From Candidatus Gastranaerophilales bacterium (lineage in GTDB: Bacteria > Cyanobacteriota > Vampirovibrionia > Gastranaerophilales > Gastranaerophilaceae): a DNA stretch of 64,000 bases. A program made the translations under genes and the position numbers. Below the pieces are notes generated by a model. The model was not told where the DNA came from and searched no databases. It saw only the letters and a program-made list of their open reading frames with translations. Shown piece by piece: positions 1 to 8,934 of the stretch (position 1 is its first letter; each line of letters starts with the position of its first letter). Location: assembly GCA_947624325.1 (NCBI GenBank), contig CANQJT010000001.1:62001-126000 (forward strand). Reading direction: 5' to 3'.

Positions 1-837
1 AAAAACGGAATATACGATAAAAGGAACAAATTAAACGATTTAACAGGTAAAGAATGGTTAAAATTGACGAAGAGTTTTTTATTATCTGAAAAGTGCAATG
101 CAGATAAAGATGCCTATGCACATCCTGCTCCTTTTTTAATAAAAGATATTGAAAAGATGATTTCACTTTTTACTAAAAAAGGTATGACTGTTCTAGATCC
201 CTTTATGGGGTCAGGCACTACGGCTATTTCCGCAATAAATTTGGATAGGAAAGTAATAGGTATTGATTTAAATCCCGATTACAGAAATTTAGCTTTTGAC
301 AGATTTAAAAAAAATAAAATAGATATTAAAAATTTAGAATATATAGTTGGAGATTCATTTAAAGAATTAGATAAAATTTCTGATGTTGATTATATAGTTA
401 CATCTCCTCCTTACCATAATATTTTAAAAAATAATTCAAAAGGTTTAAGAAAAGATATGTCTTCAAAAGGCTATAGAAGCGGTTCCCGAATTGGAGTTGA
501 TTATTATTCCGATAATATAAATGATTTGGGAAATCAAGAAACTTACGAAGAATTTTTGCAGCTCCTTCAAAAAATTATGAAAAAAGCTTATAAAAAATTA
601 AAAGTCGACAAATATTGTACAATAATAATCAGTGATTTTACCGTAGAAAAAAAAGAAGTTTGCGTACAGAGCGATATTGTAAAAATAATGCAGAATATTG
701 GTTTTGAGTTTGTCGGTACAACAATTTTACTTCAGGATAATAAACCTTTGTATCCTTTCGGTTATCCGTATGCATATAAAATAAATCATCATCATCAAAA
801 TATTATTAATTTCAGAAAAGTACAAGATAAAGGTTAA
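1..837 (+). CDS. DNA methyltransferase (N4-cytosine or N6-adenine type), 5' end outside the window
   Basis: AdoMet-dependent amino-methyltransferase, probably the modification half of a restriction-modification pair. The frame is open to the left edge, and the residues before the internal TTG at 64 (LNDLTGKEW...TKS) look like the usual N-terminus of this family, so the gene is truncated by the window rather than starting at 64. A motif X-like segment (AHPAPF, nt 118-135) precedes motif I DPFMGSGTT (nt 196-222, cofactor binding) and motif IV TSPPY (nt 400-414, catalysis). Motifs I and IV lie only about 60 residues apart, so there is no target-recognition domain between them, which fits gamma-like order. 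SPPY is common in N4-cytosine enzymes, but the base cannot be decided here. Three bases separate it from the HNH nuclease gene, so the two are probably cotranscribed. Confidence 0.88.
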   Translation, partial: KNGIYDKRNKLNDLTGKEWLKLTKSFLLSEKCNADKDAYAHPAPFLIKDIEKMISLFTKKGMTVLDPFMGSGTTAISAINLDRKVIGIDLNPDYRNLAFDRFKKNKIDIKNLEYIVGDSFKELDKISDVDYIVTSPPYHNILKNNSKGLRKDMSSKGYRSGSRIGVDYYSDNINDLGNQETYEEFLQLLQKIMKKAYKKLKVDKYCTIIISDFTVEKKEVCVQSDIVKIMQNIGFEFVGTTILLQDNKPLYPFGYPYAYKINHHHQNIINFRKVQDKG

Positions 838-840
838 AAT

Positions 841-2349
841 ATGAGTGTAATTCCTATATATTACAAAAATTATTTAAAAACAAAAGAAAATTTCAATACT
901 TTTCATAAACAAGTAATCAATATGCCAAGAGATAATTTTTCTTGTATTAAGCTTGATGAAGTTCAGTCTCTTTGTGCATATTTTCTTCTGATTGAAAATT
1001 TATTTGATAATAAAGAAGGAATTTCTTACCCTGAAATTAGAAAATTAATAACAGAACAGATACAAAAAAATAAATTCCCTGCAAAATACAGAAATCAAAG
1101 ATTAGAAGAAAAATTCTTTTCAAATAAAAATAAAGAAGGTGATATTGCCCGTTTGTGGAGACATCCTGCTGAAATGGCATTTTTCTTAGGATTGCTTAAA
1201 AAGACAAACACCGGTTATAAAAAAAAGATTGATTTTGAATTTTGCAGAAAACTTTATGATAATGAAAAATTATTTATAGAGGTAATGCAGAATTATTGGT
1301 TCTATATAAATATTAATAGCAATGAAGATATAAAAGCTAAACAGGGAATTGTTATAAAGGAAAACGCAAACTATAGACCAACATATGCAATTTTAAAATA
1401 TTTACAAAAAATAGGAAGACCTGCATCTCTATTTGAAATTTCTATTTTGCTCGGAAGAATTGATGAACTTCAAAGTGAAGATGAAATTTTATCAAGAGCA
1501 ATTGATATTGCAAAAGAACTGCCGGAAACAAACGAAAGACATGGGCAGGAAACTTATTTTTTTGAAAAAATGCAATGGCTAAACGAAGATGGAAGTTTAT
1601 ACAGCTATAATAAATCTCAAGAACCGTATTTTAAATTTAAGTCATATCTTTTGTATCTAAAAATATTCGGGCTGATTAATATATCGGATGATGATAATGT
1701 TAATTCGTTACTTAGTTTAACAAATAAAGCAGAACAAATGCTCTCTGACCGTGAAATACCAATTGAACTTAAAGACCTTGAGGAATTATGTTCAAAAGTT
1801 GACGATGATAATGAAAATGAAGCGGAATTATTCAGTTTTATAATTTATCAAAGATCGCCCCAAATATTAAAGGCGATAGAGGAAGATTCGGTATTAATAG
1901 ATAAAATTAATCAAAGAGCAGTAAGAAAAACAAAATACGGAAATGACGGGAAAAGAATACGAAACAAATTAGTTAACGAACTTGCCAAGCTTAAAGCTAA
2001 ATATACTTGTGAAGCTACAGGCAAAAAGACTTTTAAAATGCCTAACGGACAATATTATGTTGAAGCCCATCATATTATCGAATTTTCACGGGAAAAAGGT
2101 CCTGATGTAACCGATAATATAATTGTATTAGCACCTGAAAAACACAGGCTTCTTCACTACGGTTCAATTCAAGAAATTGATGATTTATATAATCATTTAA
2201 AAACTAACGGAATAATTAATATTCAGAGATTTAAAAATCTGCACATTAAATATAAAGTTTTAACAAAAGAACATATTGATATTTTATTCAGAAAAAAATT
2301 AATATCTTCTATTGATAAGGGTGAACTTTTAAGTATGATAAAAAATTAA
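841..2349 (+). CDS. HNH endonuclease, probable restriction enzyme
   Basis: 502-residue protein with a C-terminal HNH nuclease domain (about residues 389-437): a Cys in CEATGKK, the metal/catalytic pair VEAHHIIEF (His410-His411), an Asn in TDNIIVLAPEKH and a closing HRLLHYG. The first 380 residues are not recognised and probably hold target recognition. The ATG follows the methyltransferase stop by 3 bases, with AAAGG about 7 bases upstream. A methylase directly followed by an HNH nuclease suggests a type II restriction-modification pair; a methylation-dependent (type IV/McrA-like) enzyme is the alternative. No frameshift is seen. Confidence 0.82.
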   Translation: MSVIPIYYKNYLKTKENFNTFHKQVINMPRDNFSCIKLDEVQSLCAYFLLIENLFDNKEGISYPEIRKLITEQIQKNKFPAKYRNQRLEEKFFSNKNKEGDIARLWRHPAEMAFFLGLLKKTNTGYKKKIDFEFCRKLYDNEKLFIEVMQNYWFYININSNEDIKAKQGIVIKENANYRPTYAILKYLQKIGRPASLFEISILLGRIDELQSEDEILSRAIDIAKELPETNERHGQETYFFEKMQWLNEDGSLYSYNKSQEPYFKFKSYLLYLKIFGLINISDDDNVNSLLSLTNKAEQMLSDREIPIELKDLEELCSKVDDDNENEAELFSFIIYQRSPQILKAIEEDSVLIDKINQRAVRKTKYGNDGKRIRNKLVNELAKLKAKYTCEATGKKTFKMPNGQYYVEAHHIIEFSREKGPDVTDNIIVLAPEKHRLLHYGSIQEIDDLYNHLKTNGIINIQRFKNLHIKYKVLTKEHIDILFRKKLISSIDKGELLSMIKN

Positions 2350-2368
2350 CGGTAAAATAAAAATAATT

Positions 2369-5300
2369 ATGGAAAAAGAACAAATATTAAAAAAAATAAT
2401 ACCCAATTTGAAACAACAGCAATGTATTGACACAATTAACGGGCCTGTTATGGTTTTAGCCGGTCCCGGGACGGGTAAAACTTTTACGGTCATTCAAAGA
2501 ATTAAACATATATTGGAAACGGGAATTAATCCTTCCTCTGTTTTATGTTTAACATATTCAAATGCCGCCGCAAATGAAATGAAAGCACGAATTGTAAATG
2601 AAATAGGTGCAAAAGCTTCAGCAATAACGGTTAATACTTATCATTCATTTTGCAATGAAATAATAAAAAATAATCCTGAAGAATTTGAACTTCTTACGGG
2701 TGTTAGTTTAGTTGATGATATTACAAAAAGAACCTTGATGAAGGAAACTATTGACGAGGTAAATCCTAAATTTTACAGGACAAAGTGGGGGGATGCTTAT
2801 TATTTTATTCCCGAACTTTTGGCTTGCGTAAAAGAAATTAAAGCTTGTAAAATAAAAAAAGAAGAATATTTCAATAACTTAAATACTCACCCTGATTGGC
2901 AGGGGCAAATGGATTTGTTAAATGCCGAATATATTGAGCGAGAACAAAAAGGCAAGCTTGTTCCTTCTTTTATGACCAAACTTGATGCACATAAAAGAAA
3001 AATGGGGAAGGCTAAAGAAGCTTGGGAAATTTTTGAGGCTTATGATATTAACCTTAAGAAAAATAATTTCATTGATTTTGATGATATGATTTCTCTTGTT
3101 CTTGATGTTTTTGATTATAATGATAATCTTTTGAAAAGGGTTTCTTCTCAATTTAAATATATATTGGTTGATGAATATCAGGATACAAATTATTCCGAAA
3201 ACAGTATTGTATTTAAACTGGCTGAAGGGGGAGGACATAATAATATTTTTGTTGTCGGCGATGACGATCAAATTATATATGAGTTTCAGGGCGCTAAAAC
3301 AGATACTTTGCAAAAGTTTTTAATAAAATATCCGGATACACAAGTAATTTGCCTGAATGAAAATAACAGATCCACTCAAAATATTTTGGATTTCAGTTAT
3401 AAACTTATTTCTCAAGATGACTCAAGACTTGAGTTTAACAATGATTTTTCTAAATTTAAAATTTCAAAAAAACTCACGGCTAAAAATCCTGATATTATAC
3501 CTTTAAATAAAAAAATTCAAATTCATGGTTTTAGCGATATTAAACAAGAAAATAATTTTATAATTTCAGATATAAAAAAACAAATTAATTCAGAGGATTT
3601 TCCAATATTTGAAAATGAAAAAGCTTTATCAAAAATAGCTATTCTTACAAGAGATAATGATGAACTGACAACTTTTGCAAAACTATTGGAAGCGGAGAAT
3701 ATTCAATATCAGGTTAAAGTCAGTAAAAGTATATTTGATATTCGTTCTTCTATTTTATTGTATTTTTATCTTCAGACCTTGGAAAATCATGTTATGTATG
3801 CGGATAAAATGTTTGCGCTTCTTTTGTCTAAACCGTTTGAATTTAACCCTGCGGATTATAATTTTTTATTGGAACAAAACAGGTATAATCATAAGGATTT
3901 AATTTCCAATATAATCGAAAATCTTAAAACTCATAATTGGCAGGAGAAAGATAAAGTAAAAAATTTTATTGATACTTTTAATTATTTAATGGAATTAAAA
4001 TCTTCCGAAAATATAAAAAATTTAGTTACCGAAATGGTTAATAAAACAGGGATAATAAAGTATTTTATCGGCTGTGAGGTTAATAGAACCGATAATATTT
4101 ATGCAATAAAAAAAATAATAGATGAAGCACAGGGACTTATGGACAGAAATCCGTTAGTTTCTTTGTCTGATTTTCTTGAGCATATAAGTATGTCTTTTGA
4201 AAGTTCTGTTCCCATAACAATTGATAAAGAAGAATATACGCAAAATGCTGTTCAACTGTTAACTATTCATGGTTCAAAAGGAAGAGAATTTGATTATGTT
4301 TATGTTCCTAATCTTATTGCAAGGAAATGGGAAGGCAGAAGTATTTCAGATAAAAAACGACTGCCTGTTGATGCTCCAAATAATTTAACAGACCCTGTCA
4401 AGGCAAAAAAATCCGAACATTTGAGATTGTTGTTTGTTGCAATTACAAGAGCAAAACACTATTTAATGCTTTCATGTTCAAATATGATTGACGGTGCTCC
4501 GCAAGAAATGACTTCTTATATTTCAAATATTATTGACGAAAAAGATAATCTTGTTGAAACTTATAAACATGAATATTCTAATGAAGAATACTTGAAAGAA
4601 TTAACATCTTCTATAATAAAACATGATTTTGATTATAAAAAATCTTTTGAAAGTGAACTTAAAGCAAGAATAAAAGATTTTGTAATAAGCCCAAGCTCTT
4701 TAAATGCTTATTTAAATTGTCCCAGACAGTTTTTATATTCCCAATTATTAAAAATACCTGTTTATGATAAAACTTCAGATAGTGCTTCTTATGGTTCTGC
4801 CTTCCATAAAGCTTTGGAATTAACTATAAGACAAGCAAAAGAAACAGAAAATTACCCTGATATAACTCAAGTATGCGAAAACTTTAAAAAAGCCTTAAAT
4901 CTTCAAATGTTTGATTCTATTGAAAAACGAGTTGAATACGAGCAAAGAGGAATTAAATCCGTTAACGAAATGTATTCAAAGTTTTCGCAAATACCCGTTT
5001 CAAGAATTTTTGCAACTGAATTTAGTATTGATCTTGTTCCTTTTGAAAATCATTTTTTAAAAGGCTATGTTGACAGAATTGAAATTAATTCAGACAAAAC
5101 TTATGAATTATATGATTATAAAACTAATTCGGCTAAATCTAAGAACAGTATATCTGACGGAGGTAAGTACGAAAATTACTTAAATCAATTGAGATTTTAC
5201 AAATATGCCTTTGAAAAATTATATCCTGACAGAAAAGTATCAAGAGCAGGACTTATATTTGTTGAAGATTATTCAAAAAATTATTATACTAATTTGACTG

Positions 5301-5443
5301 ATGAGGATAATAAAATTATAGAAGAAAAAATTTCTTTTGTTTATAAAAATATTGAAAACTTAAATTTTAATCCTCCTGAGAGGACTGAAAAAACTTGTCA
5401 ATATTGTGCTTATAAGGAAATGTGTACACTAAATATATTATAA
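2369..5443 (+). CDS. UvrD/Rep-family helicase fused to RecB-like PD-(D/E)XK nuclease
   Basis: 1024-residue superfamily 1A helicase-nuclease. Helicase motifs in order: Walker A AGPGTGKT (residues 31-38), Walker B LVDEYQDT (about 267), GDDDQIIYEFQGA (about 296), TIHGSKGREFD (about 632) and FVAITRAKHYL (about 688). From about residue 773 a Cas4/RecB-type nuclease follows: SPSSLNAYLNCPRQ, a GSAFHKALE segment, the acidic/lysine core VDRIE...LYDYKT (about 905-918), and a closing CQYCAYKEMC. The first Cys plus the last three form the four-cysteine pattern of iron-sulfur AddB/Cas4 nucleases. It starts 19 bases after the HNH gene on the same strand, so it may belong to the defence cassette rather than to general recombination. 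Its 3' end overlaps the convergent SGNH-like gene by 6 bases. Confidence 0.9.
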   Translation: MEKEQILKKIIPNLKQQQCIDTINGPVMVLAGPGTGKTFTVIQRIKHILETGINPSSVLCLTYSNAAANEMKARIVNEIGAKASAITVNTYHSFCNEIIKNNPEEFELLTGVSLVDDITKRTLMKETIDEVNPKFYRTKWGDAYYFIPELLACVKEIKACKIKKEEYFNNLNTHPDWQGQMDLLNAEYIEREQKGKLVPSFMTKLDAHKRKMGKAKEAWEIFEAYDINLKKNNFIDFDDMISLVLDVFDYNDNLLKRVSSQFKYILVDEYQDTNYSENSIVFKLAEGGGHNNIFVVGDDDQIIYEFQGAKTDTLQKFLIKYPDTQVICLNENNRSTQNILDFSYKLISQDDSRLEFNNDFSKFKISKKLTAKNPDIIPLNKKIQIHGFSDIKQENNFIISDIKKQINSEDFPIFENEKALSKIAILTRDNDELTTFAKLLEAENIQYQVKVSKSIFDIRSSILLYFYLQTLENHVMYADKMFALLLSKPFEFNPADYNFLLEQNRYNHKDLISNIIENLKTHNWQEKDKVKNFIDTFNYLMELKSSENIKNLVTEMVNKTGIIKYFIGCEVNRTDNIYAIKKIIDEAQGLMDRNPLVSLSDFLEHISMSFESSVPITIDKEEYTQNAVQLLTIHGSKGREFDYVYVPNLIARKWEGRSISDKKRLPVDAPNNLTDPVKAKKSEHLRLLFVAITRAKHYLMLSCSNMIDGAPQEMTSYISNIIDEKDNLVETYKHEYSNEEYLKELTSSIIKHDFDYKKSFESELKARIKDFVISPSSLNAYLNCPRQFLYSQLLKIPVYDKTSDSASYGSAFHKALELTIRQAKETENYPDITQVCENFKKALNLQMFDSIEKRVEYEQRGIKSVNEMYSKFSQIPVSRIFATEFSIDLVPFENHFLKGYVDRIEINSDKTYELYDYKTNSAKSKNSISDGGKYENYLNQLRFYKYAFEKLYPDRKVSRAGLIFVEDYSKNYYTNLTDEDNKIIEEKISFVYKNIENLNFNPPERTEKTCQYCAYKEMCTLNIL

Positions 5444-6394
5444 TTTTAATTCTTTAGCTATAATAGGTGTTAATAAATCCCAAGCAGCTTCATTCGGATG
5501 ACCGTCTTTTTCCAATATGTACTTCTTATCTAACAGATTTTCGTCGGTTAATTTGGGTAAATTTAAAACAATAAATCCGTCATCTTTTAACATATTTAAA
5601 AGTATATCTTCATCTTTTAGAGTGTCATACAGTATAAATACATATTTTGTATTCTGCCAGTGTTTTTGCATTTCTTTTTTACTCTCGGATAGCTGTTTAA
5701 AATAAAATTCATATCCGTTTGTATAATCATCTTTTTTTAATACTATGTTATTTACATAAAAATGATGAAATTTTTGAGTTATGTATAATCGTTTGATGAA
5801 ATTCAAAAAATTATTTTTATTTGTTATTCTTATTAATTCACCGTTTTTTTCTTTATATCTTATATAAAAGTTTTCAAAAAGCATTTCATTAGACATAAAA
5901 GTAATTATATAGAGCCTTCTAAAATGGTCACGCATTGATAAAAATATAGCATATTCCGGTTCCGGAACTTGTTTATAGAATAATTCATCCCTGACTTGAG
6001 TAAGCATATGAGCCGAGCCCCACCCTGTAAATGCTCTGTTGTATACAGGGCGCTTAGTAGATTGAGCTAATTTATATGATAGTGTTTGATTTTTATTTAA
6101 CAAAAATCCATATGCATATGAACACCCAAATATAACAACAGGCTTTTTCTTTTTATATTGTAATCCTTCAGGACTTCTTCCGTAATTGTTTTCTTCCGAG
6201 GGAAAATAATTTAAATCTATATTATCTTTTTTAATACCGCCGTGAAACGGAATATAACCGTTTTTTAATATGAACTCTTCTTTGTTAAGTTCCAGTCTTT
6301 TATTTTCACAGTACCAGATACCCACTTCAATTATGAATAACAGAAATATAAAGATTATTATATTTATAATTATTATCTTTATTATTCTTTTCAT
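5438..6394 (-). CDS. Membrane-anchored SGNH/GDSL hydrolase-like protein (copy 1)
   Basis: 318 residues from the start chosen here. The N-terminus (MKRIIKII...) is one membrane anchor, so the catalytic part should sit outside the cytoplasmic membrane. Block I is FGCSYAYG (Ser92 as likely nucleophile) and the C-terminal block is DGHPNEAAW (Asp297, His299), the Ser/Asp-His arrangement of SGNH esterases and acyltransferases. An upstream in-frame ATG at 6430 would add 12 residues, but the paralogue at 50735 begins MKKIFKII, matching the 6394 start; neither start has a good Shine-Dalgarno. A divergent third copy begins at 63589. Substrate unknown; deacetylation or acylation of a surface glycan is a guess. 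Confidence 0.7.
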   Translation of the reverse strand: MKRIIKIIIINIIIFIFLLFIIEVGIWYCENKRLELNKEEFILKNGYIPFHGGIKKDNIDLNYFPSEENNYGRSPEGLQYKKKKPVVIFGCSYAYGFLLNKNQTLSYKLAQSTKRPVYNRAFTGWGSAHMLTQVRDELFYKQVPEPEYAIFLSMRDHFRRLYIITFMSNEMLFENFYIRYKEKNGELIRITNKNNFLNFIKRLYITQKFHHFYVNNIVLKKDDYTNGYEFYFKQLSESKKEMQKHWQNTKYVFILYDTLKDEDILLNMLKDDGFIVLNLPKLTDENLLDKKYILEKDGHPNEAAWDLLTPIIAKELKL

Positions 6395-6437
6395 ACTTAT
6401 ACAAAAGAGTAAAAAAGCTCTTCCTTCCATTAAAAAA

Positions 6438-6509
6438 TGGGCCCGGTAGGATTCGAACCTACGACCAAAGGATTATGAGTCCTCTGCGCTACCGCTGCGC
6501 CACAAGCCC
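6438..6509 (-). tRNA. tRNA with CAU anticodon (Met elongator, or Ile2 if lysidine-modified)
   Basis: 72-nt cloverleaf on the minus strand: acceptor GGGCTTG/CGGGCCC with two G-U pairs, D-stem GCGC/GCGC, anticodon stem GAGGA/TCCTT with loop CTCATAA (anticodon CAT), T-stem GTAGG/CCTAC with loop TTCGAAT, discriminator A. CCA is not encoded. The CTCATAA loop occurs in both elongator Met and Ile(CAU) tRNAs, so identity depends on whether TilS modifies C34. No variable-arm anomaly is seen. Confidence 0.9.
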
Positions 6510-6566
6510 AAGATTATTTATCTACAAACTTAGAATATCATTAACATATATTTCAGTCAAGTTTTT

Positions 6567-7526
6567 TTATTGCCTGTATTTTGACAATAGTGCAGCACCT
6601 ATAACCCCTGAAAAATCGCCAAGTTTAGCCTTCTCAAATCTTATTGACTTAGACGGAGTCGGCAAGGATTTTATTTTTGCAACTCCGATTGAATGTTCAT
6701 AAAAATAATCAATGGCATTCATTAGTCCGCCTCCTAAAATTATAAGGGACGGATTATAAAAGTTTATTACACTGGCAAGACCTGAGCCTAAATACTCGGA
6801 TGCTTCATTTATTATTTGGGTTACCAGTTCATCTTTCTTGTCTAAAGATTTTTTTATCATGCTTGTTTTTATCGGTTTATCTTCTTTTAAATAATTTTCA
6901 ATGTCAGAATGCCTGCCTTTTTTTAAAGCACCAATAATTCGTTTTTCTATGGCGAGTCTTGATGCATATGCTTCAAGACATCCGCATCCTCCGCATCCGC
7001 AGGAACGGCCCCCGATATCTACTATTATATGTCCTATTTCACCTGCCGTACCTGTTGTGCCATATCTTAATCTTCCGTTTTGTACTATGCCCGAACCTAT
7101 GCCGGTTCCTACAAATATACAAACATAATCTTTTTCACCTTTACCTGCACCGAAATACATTTCTCCGATTGTAGCTATTTCCACATCGTTACCCAAAAAT
7201 ATCGGTTTATTAAACTCTTTTTGTAATATTTCTTTTAGTGCAATATTATTTAAATCTATGTTAGGTGCATTTATTATTATTCCGTTTTCACGGTCTATCT
7301 GCCCTGCAACTCCTATACCTATATCATCTATTTCTGATAGTTTTATTTGAGAATTTTCAAGAACTTCATTTATTGAATTTATTATCTTTTGAATAATTTT
7401 TTCTGCGCCTTTATCTTTTTTAGTTTTTTTCTTTATAAAAGATATAACCTCACCGTTTTTTTTATCGGTTATACCCGTTAAAATTTTTGTTCCGCCTAAA
7501 TCTATTCCGATTGAATAATTACCCAT
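6567..7526 (-). CDS. ROK-family sugar kinase (glucokinase-like)
   Basis: 319-residue ROK kinase, expected to phosphorylate glucose or another hexose with ATP in the cytoplasm. It has the N-terminal phosphate loop GIDLGGTK (residues 7-14), a second ATP-binding segment FVGTGIGSGI, and the ROK zinc-binding signature GRSCGCGGCGCLEAYAS (about residues 173-189) preceded by GEIGH. Length and motif order are normal. The gene reads toward the CAU tRNA and has no close operon partner. Sugar specificity cannot be told from sequence; the GH13 enzyme at 43569 and phosphohexomutase at 25022 could lie in the same carbohydrate route. Confidence 0.9.
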   Translation of the reverse strand: MGNYSIGIDLGGTKILTGITDKKNGEVISFIKKKTKKDKGAEKIIQKIINSINEVLENSQIKLSEIDDIGIGVAGQIDRENGIIINAPNIDLNNIALKEILQKEFNKPIFLGNDVEIATIGEMYFGAGKGEKDYVCIFVGTGIGSGIVQNGRLRYGTTGTAGEIGHIIVDIGGRSCGCGGCGCLEAYASRLAIEKRIIGALKKGRHSDIENYLKEDKPIKTSMIKKSLDKKDELVTQIINEASEYLGSGLASVINFYNPSLIILGGGLMNAIDYFYEHSIGVAKIKSLPTPSKSIRFEKAKLGDFSGVIGAALLSKYRQ

Positions 7527-7595
7527 ATTTAATCCTTTTCACATTAAAATTATATCATTCTTTTAAATTTTTAAAAATAAATATAAATATATGGG

Positions 7596-7624
7596 TTTAA
7601 AACATGCCCTAATTAGGGTATAAT
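7596..7624 (+). promoter_or_regulatory. Promoter of hpf with an overlapping palindrome
   Basis: A perfect -10 TATAAT (7619-7624) has a weak -35-like TTTAAA (7596-7601) at 17-base spacing. A 12-base perfect palindrome CCCTAATTAGGG (7607-7618) abuts the -10 box, where a bound repressor would block polymerase. The Shine-Dalgarno GGAGG follows at 7644-7648. Confidence 0.6.
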
Positions 7625-7656
7625 ATCTAAGTAGATAAATTATGGAGGCAGAATTA

Positions 7657-8016
7657 ATGCGCATTACAGTTAAAGGGCGTAACATTGAAATTACTGATGC
7701 AATTCGTTCGTATGCAGAAGAAAAAATCGGAAAGGTTTTGAACCATTATGACCAGATTCACTCTATTGATGTTGTTTTAAGTGTCATAAAAAATCCTTCA
7801 GTCGCTCAAAGTCACACCGCAGAAGTTATTTGTAAATTTGTTTCTGGTTCGGTTAAAGCTGAAGAAAATGCAGAATCTATGTATGCAAGTCTTGACCTTG
7901 TTGCTGATAAATTAAACAGACAAGTTAAAAAATTTAAAGAAAAACAAATTTCAGGTTCTAAGAATGCATCTATCAGAACTGATAAAATTCAGGAAGAAGA
8001 AGTTGTTACCGAATAA
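7657..8016 (+). CDS. hpf: Ribosome hibernation promoting factor / RaiA family
   Basis: 119-residue Sigma54-modulation/S30Ae domain protein that binds the small ribosomal subunit and silences or dimerises ribosomes in stasis. The sequence MRITVKGRNIEITDAIRSYAEEKI is typical, and the protein is close to the short form, with only a brief acidic tail instead of a full dimerisation domain. An in-frame ATG exists at 7642, but the GGAGG Shine-Dalgarno lies inside that extension and is correctly spaced (8 bases) for the ATG at 7657, so 7657 is chosen. It has its own promoter and a strong terminator, so it is monocistronic. Confidence 0.92.
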   Translation: MRITVKGRNIEITDAIRSYAEEKIGKVLNHYDQIHSIDVVLSVIKNPSVAQSHTAEVICKFVSGSVKAEENAESMYASLDLVADKLNRQVKKFKEKQISGSKNASIRTDKIQEEEVVTE

Positions 8017-8034
8017 ATAAATTTTGATATTAAG

Positions 8035-8061
8035 AGAGTCCCCTTTTTGGGGACTCTTTTT
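8035..8061 (+). terminator. Rho-independent terminator of hpf
   Basis: AGAGTCCCC (8035-8043) pairs with GGGGACTCT (8049-8057) over a five-T loop and is followed by a short T-run. The convergent leuD stop codon lies at its right edge. In the minus direction the T-tract is poor, so it mainly serves hpf. Confidence 0.85.
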
Positions 8062-8551
8062 ATTTATGTAATTTCTCTTTTGTGTAATTAATTAATCCGC
8101 CTGCATTTATAAGTTTTTGAATTTCATCGGGAAATTTATTACAAATATATTCTTTACCTGTTGTCAGATTTTTAACAAATCCTTTAGATAAGTCAAATTC
8201 AATAATGTCATTTTTTGAGCATTCATCGGATAAATAAGGATGTTCCAGTATTGCAAGTCCTATATTAAGTGCATTTCTGTAAAAAATTCTTGCAAAACTT
8301 TTAGCAATAACAAGACTTATGCCGGATGCTTTAATTGCGATTGGAGCATGTTCTCTGCTGGAACCGCATCCGAAATTTTCTCCGGCTATAATTATGTCGG
8401 ATTCTTTAACTTCAACTGCAAATGTTTTATCAATATCCTCCATACAATGTTTTGCCAGTTCTTTTTCGTCTGCCGTATTTAAATAACGAGCAGGTATAAT
8501 TACATCAGTGTCTATATTATCAAAGTATTTCCAAACTTTTCCATTTCTCAT
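8060..8551 (-). CDS. leuD: 3-isopropylmalate dehydratase small subunit
   Basis: 163-residue swivelling-domain subunit that, with LeuC, interconverts 2- and 3-isopropylmalate in leucine synthesis. Recognisable segments are [15 protein letters not shown] (N-terminus), [17 protein letters not shown] (substrate-binding loop) and [15 protein letters not shown]. The family's small form begins right at [12 protein letters not shown], so the start at 8551 is preferred over the in-frame ATG at 8599, which would add 16 unrelated residues. The Shine-Dalgarno is weak (AAAGG about 14 bases upstream). No leuC, leuA or leuB lies nearby, so the pathway genes are dispersed; a homoaconitase or citraconate-type substrate cannot be excluded. 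Confidence 0.88.
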   Translation of the reverse strand: MRNGKVWKYFDNIDTDVIIPARYLNTADEKELAKHCMEDIDKTFAVEVKESDIIIAGENFGCGSSREHAPIAIKASGISLVIAKSFARIFYRNALNIGLAILEHPYLSDECSKNDIIEFDLSKGFVKNLTTGKEYICNKFPDEIQKLINAGGLINYTKEKLHK

Positions 8552-8644
8552 TTTATTCTTTACAACCTTTTTTATCTGTACTATACTATGATTATACATT
8601 ACATGGTTGAAATGTTAATAGTGTTACTAACAAAGGAGAATTAC

Positions 8645-8842
8645 ATGATGGAAATGATAGGCGAAACAGCAGGACAAATCTGGAATTATTTAAATGAAAA
8701 CGGTGAAACAACAATCGCTAAAATGAAAAAAGATTTAGATTTAAAGGCTAATTTTGCTGAATTAGGCTTAGGCTGGTTAGCAAGAGAAGGCAAAGTTGAA
8801 ATGACTAAAAAAGGTACATCTACAAACGTTAGATTAGTATAA
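8645..8842 (+). CDS. Small winged helix-turn-helix protein (DUF2582-like)
   Basis: 65-residue protein. MIGETAGQIWNYL, then TIAKMKKDLDL and LGLGWLAREGKVEM match the compact winged-helix family formerly called DUF2582. The in-frame frame extends up to 8588, but AAAGGAG at 8632-8638 is well placed for the ATG at 8645 (an ATG follows at 8648). It is probably a DNA- or protein-binding adaptor; the target is unknown. It is divergent from leuD and is closed by a terminator. Confidence 0.78.
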   Translation: MMEMIGETAGQIWNYLNENGETTIAKMKKDLDLKANFAELGLGWLAREGKVEMTKKGTSTNVRLV

Positions 8843-8860
8843 TAATAAATTTACTTTTTA

Positions 8861-8889
8861 AAGTCCGAGATATTCTCGGACTTTTTTTA
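8861..8889 (+). terminator. Rho-independent terminator
   Basis: AAGTCCGAGA and TCTCGGACTT form a 10-base-pair hairpin with a TAT loop, followed by a T-run. It ends the winged-helix transcript ahead of tyrS. Confidence 0.9.
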
Positions 8890-8934
8890 TTGTTTTTTTT
8901 CTGCAATAATAAATTTGACAGATAGGTGGATAAT

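Noticed and set aside
64-837. Methyltransferase start at TTG 64
   Set aside because: The frame is open to the left edge and the upstream residues match the family's N-terminus, so the true start is outside the window.
6475-6702. Plus-strand frame over the CAU tRNA and the ROK gene end
   Set aside because: Antisense to a tRNA and a well-supported gene.
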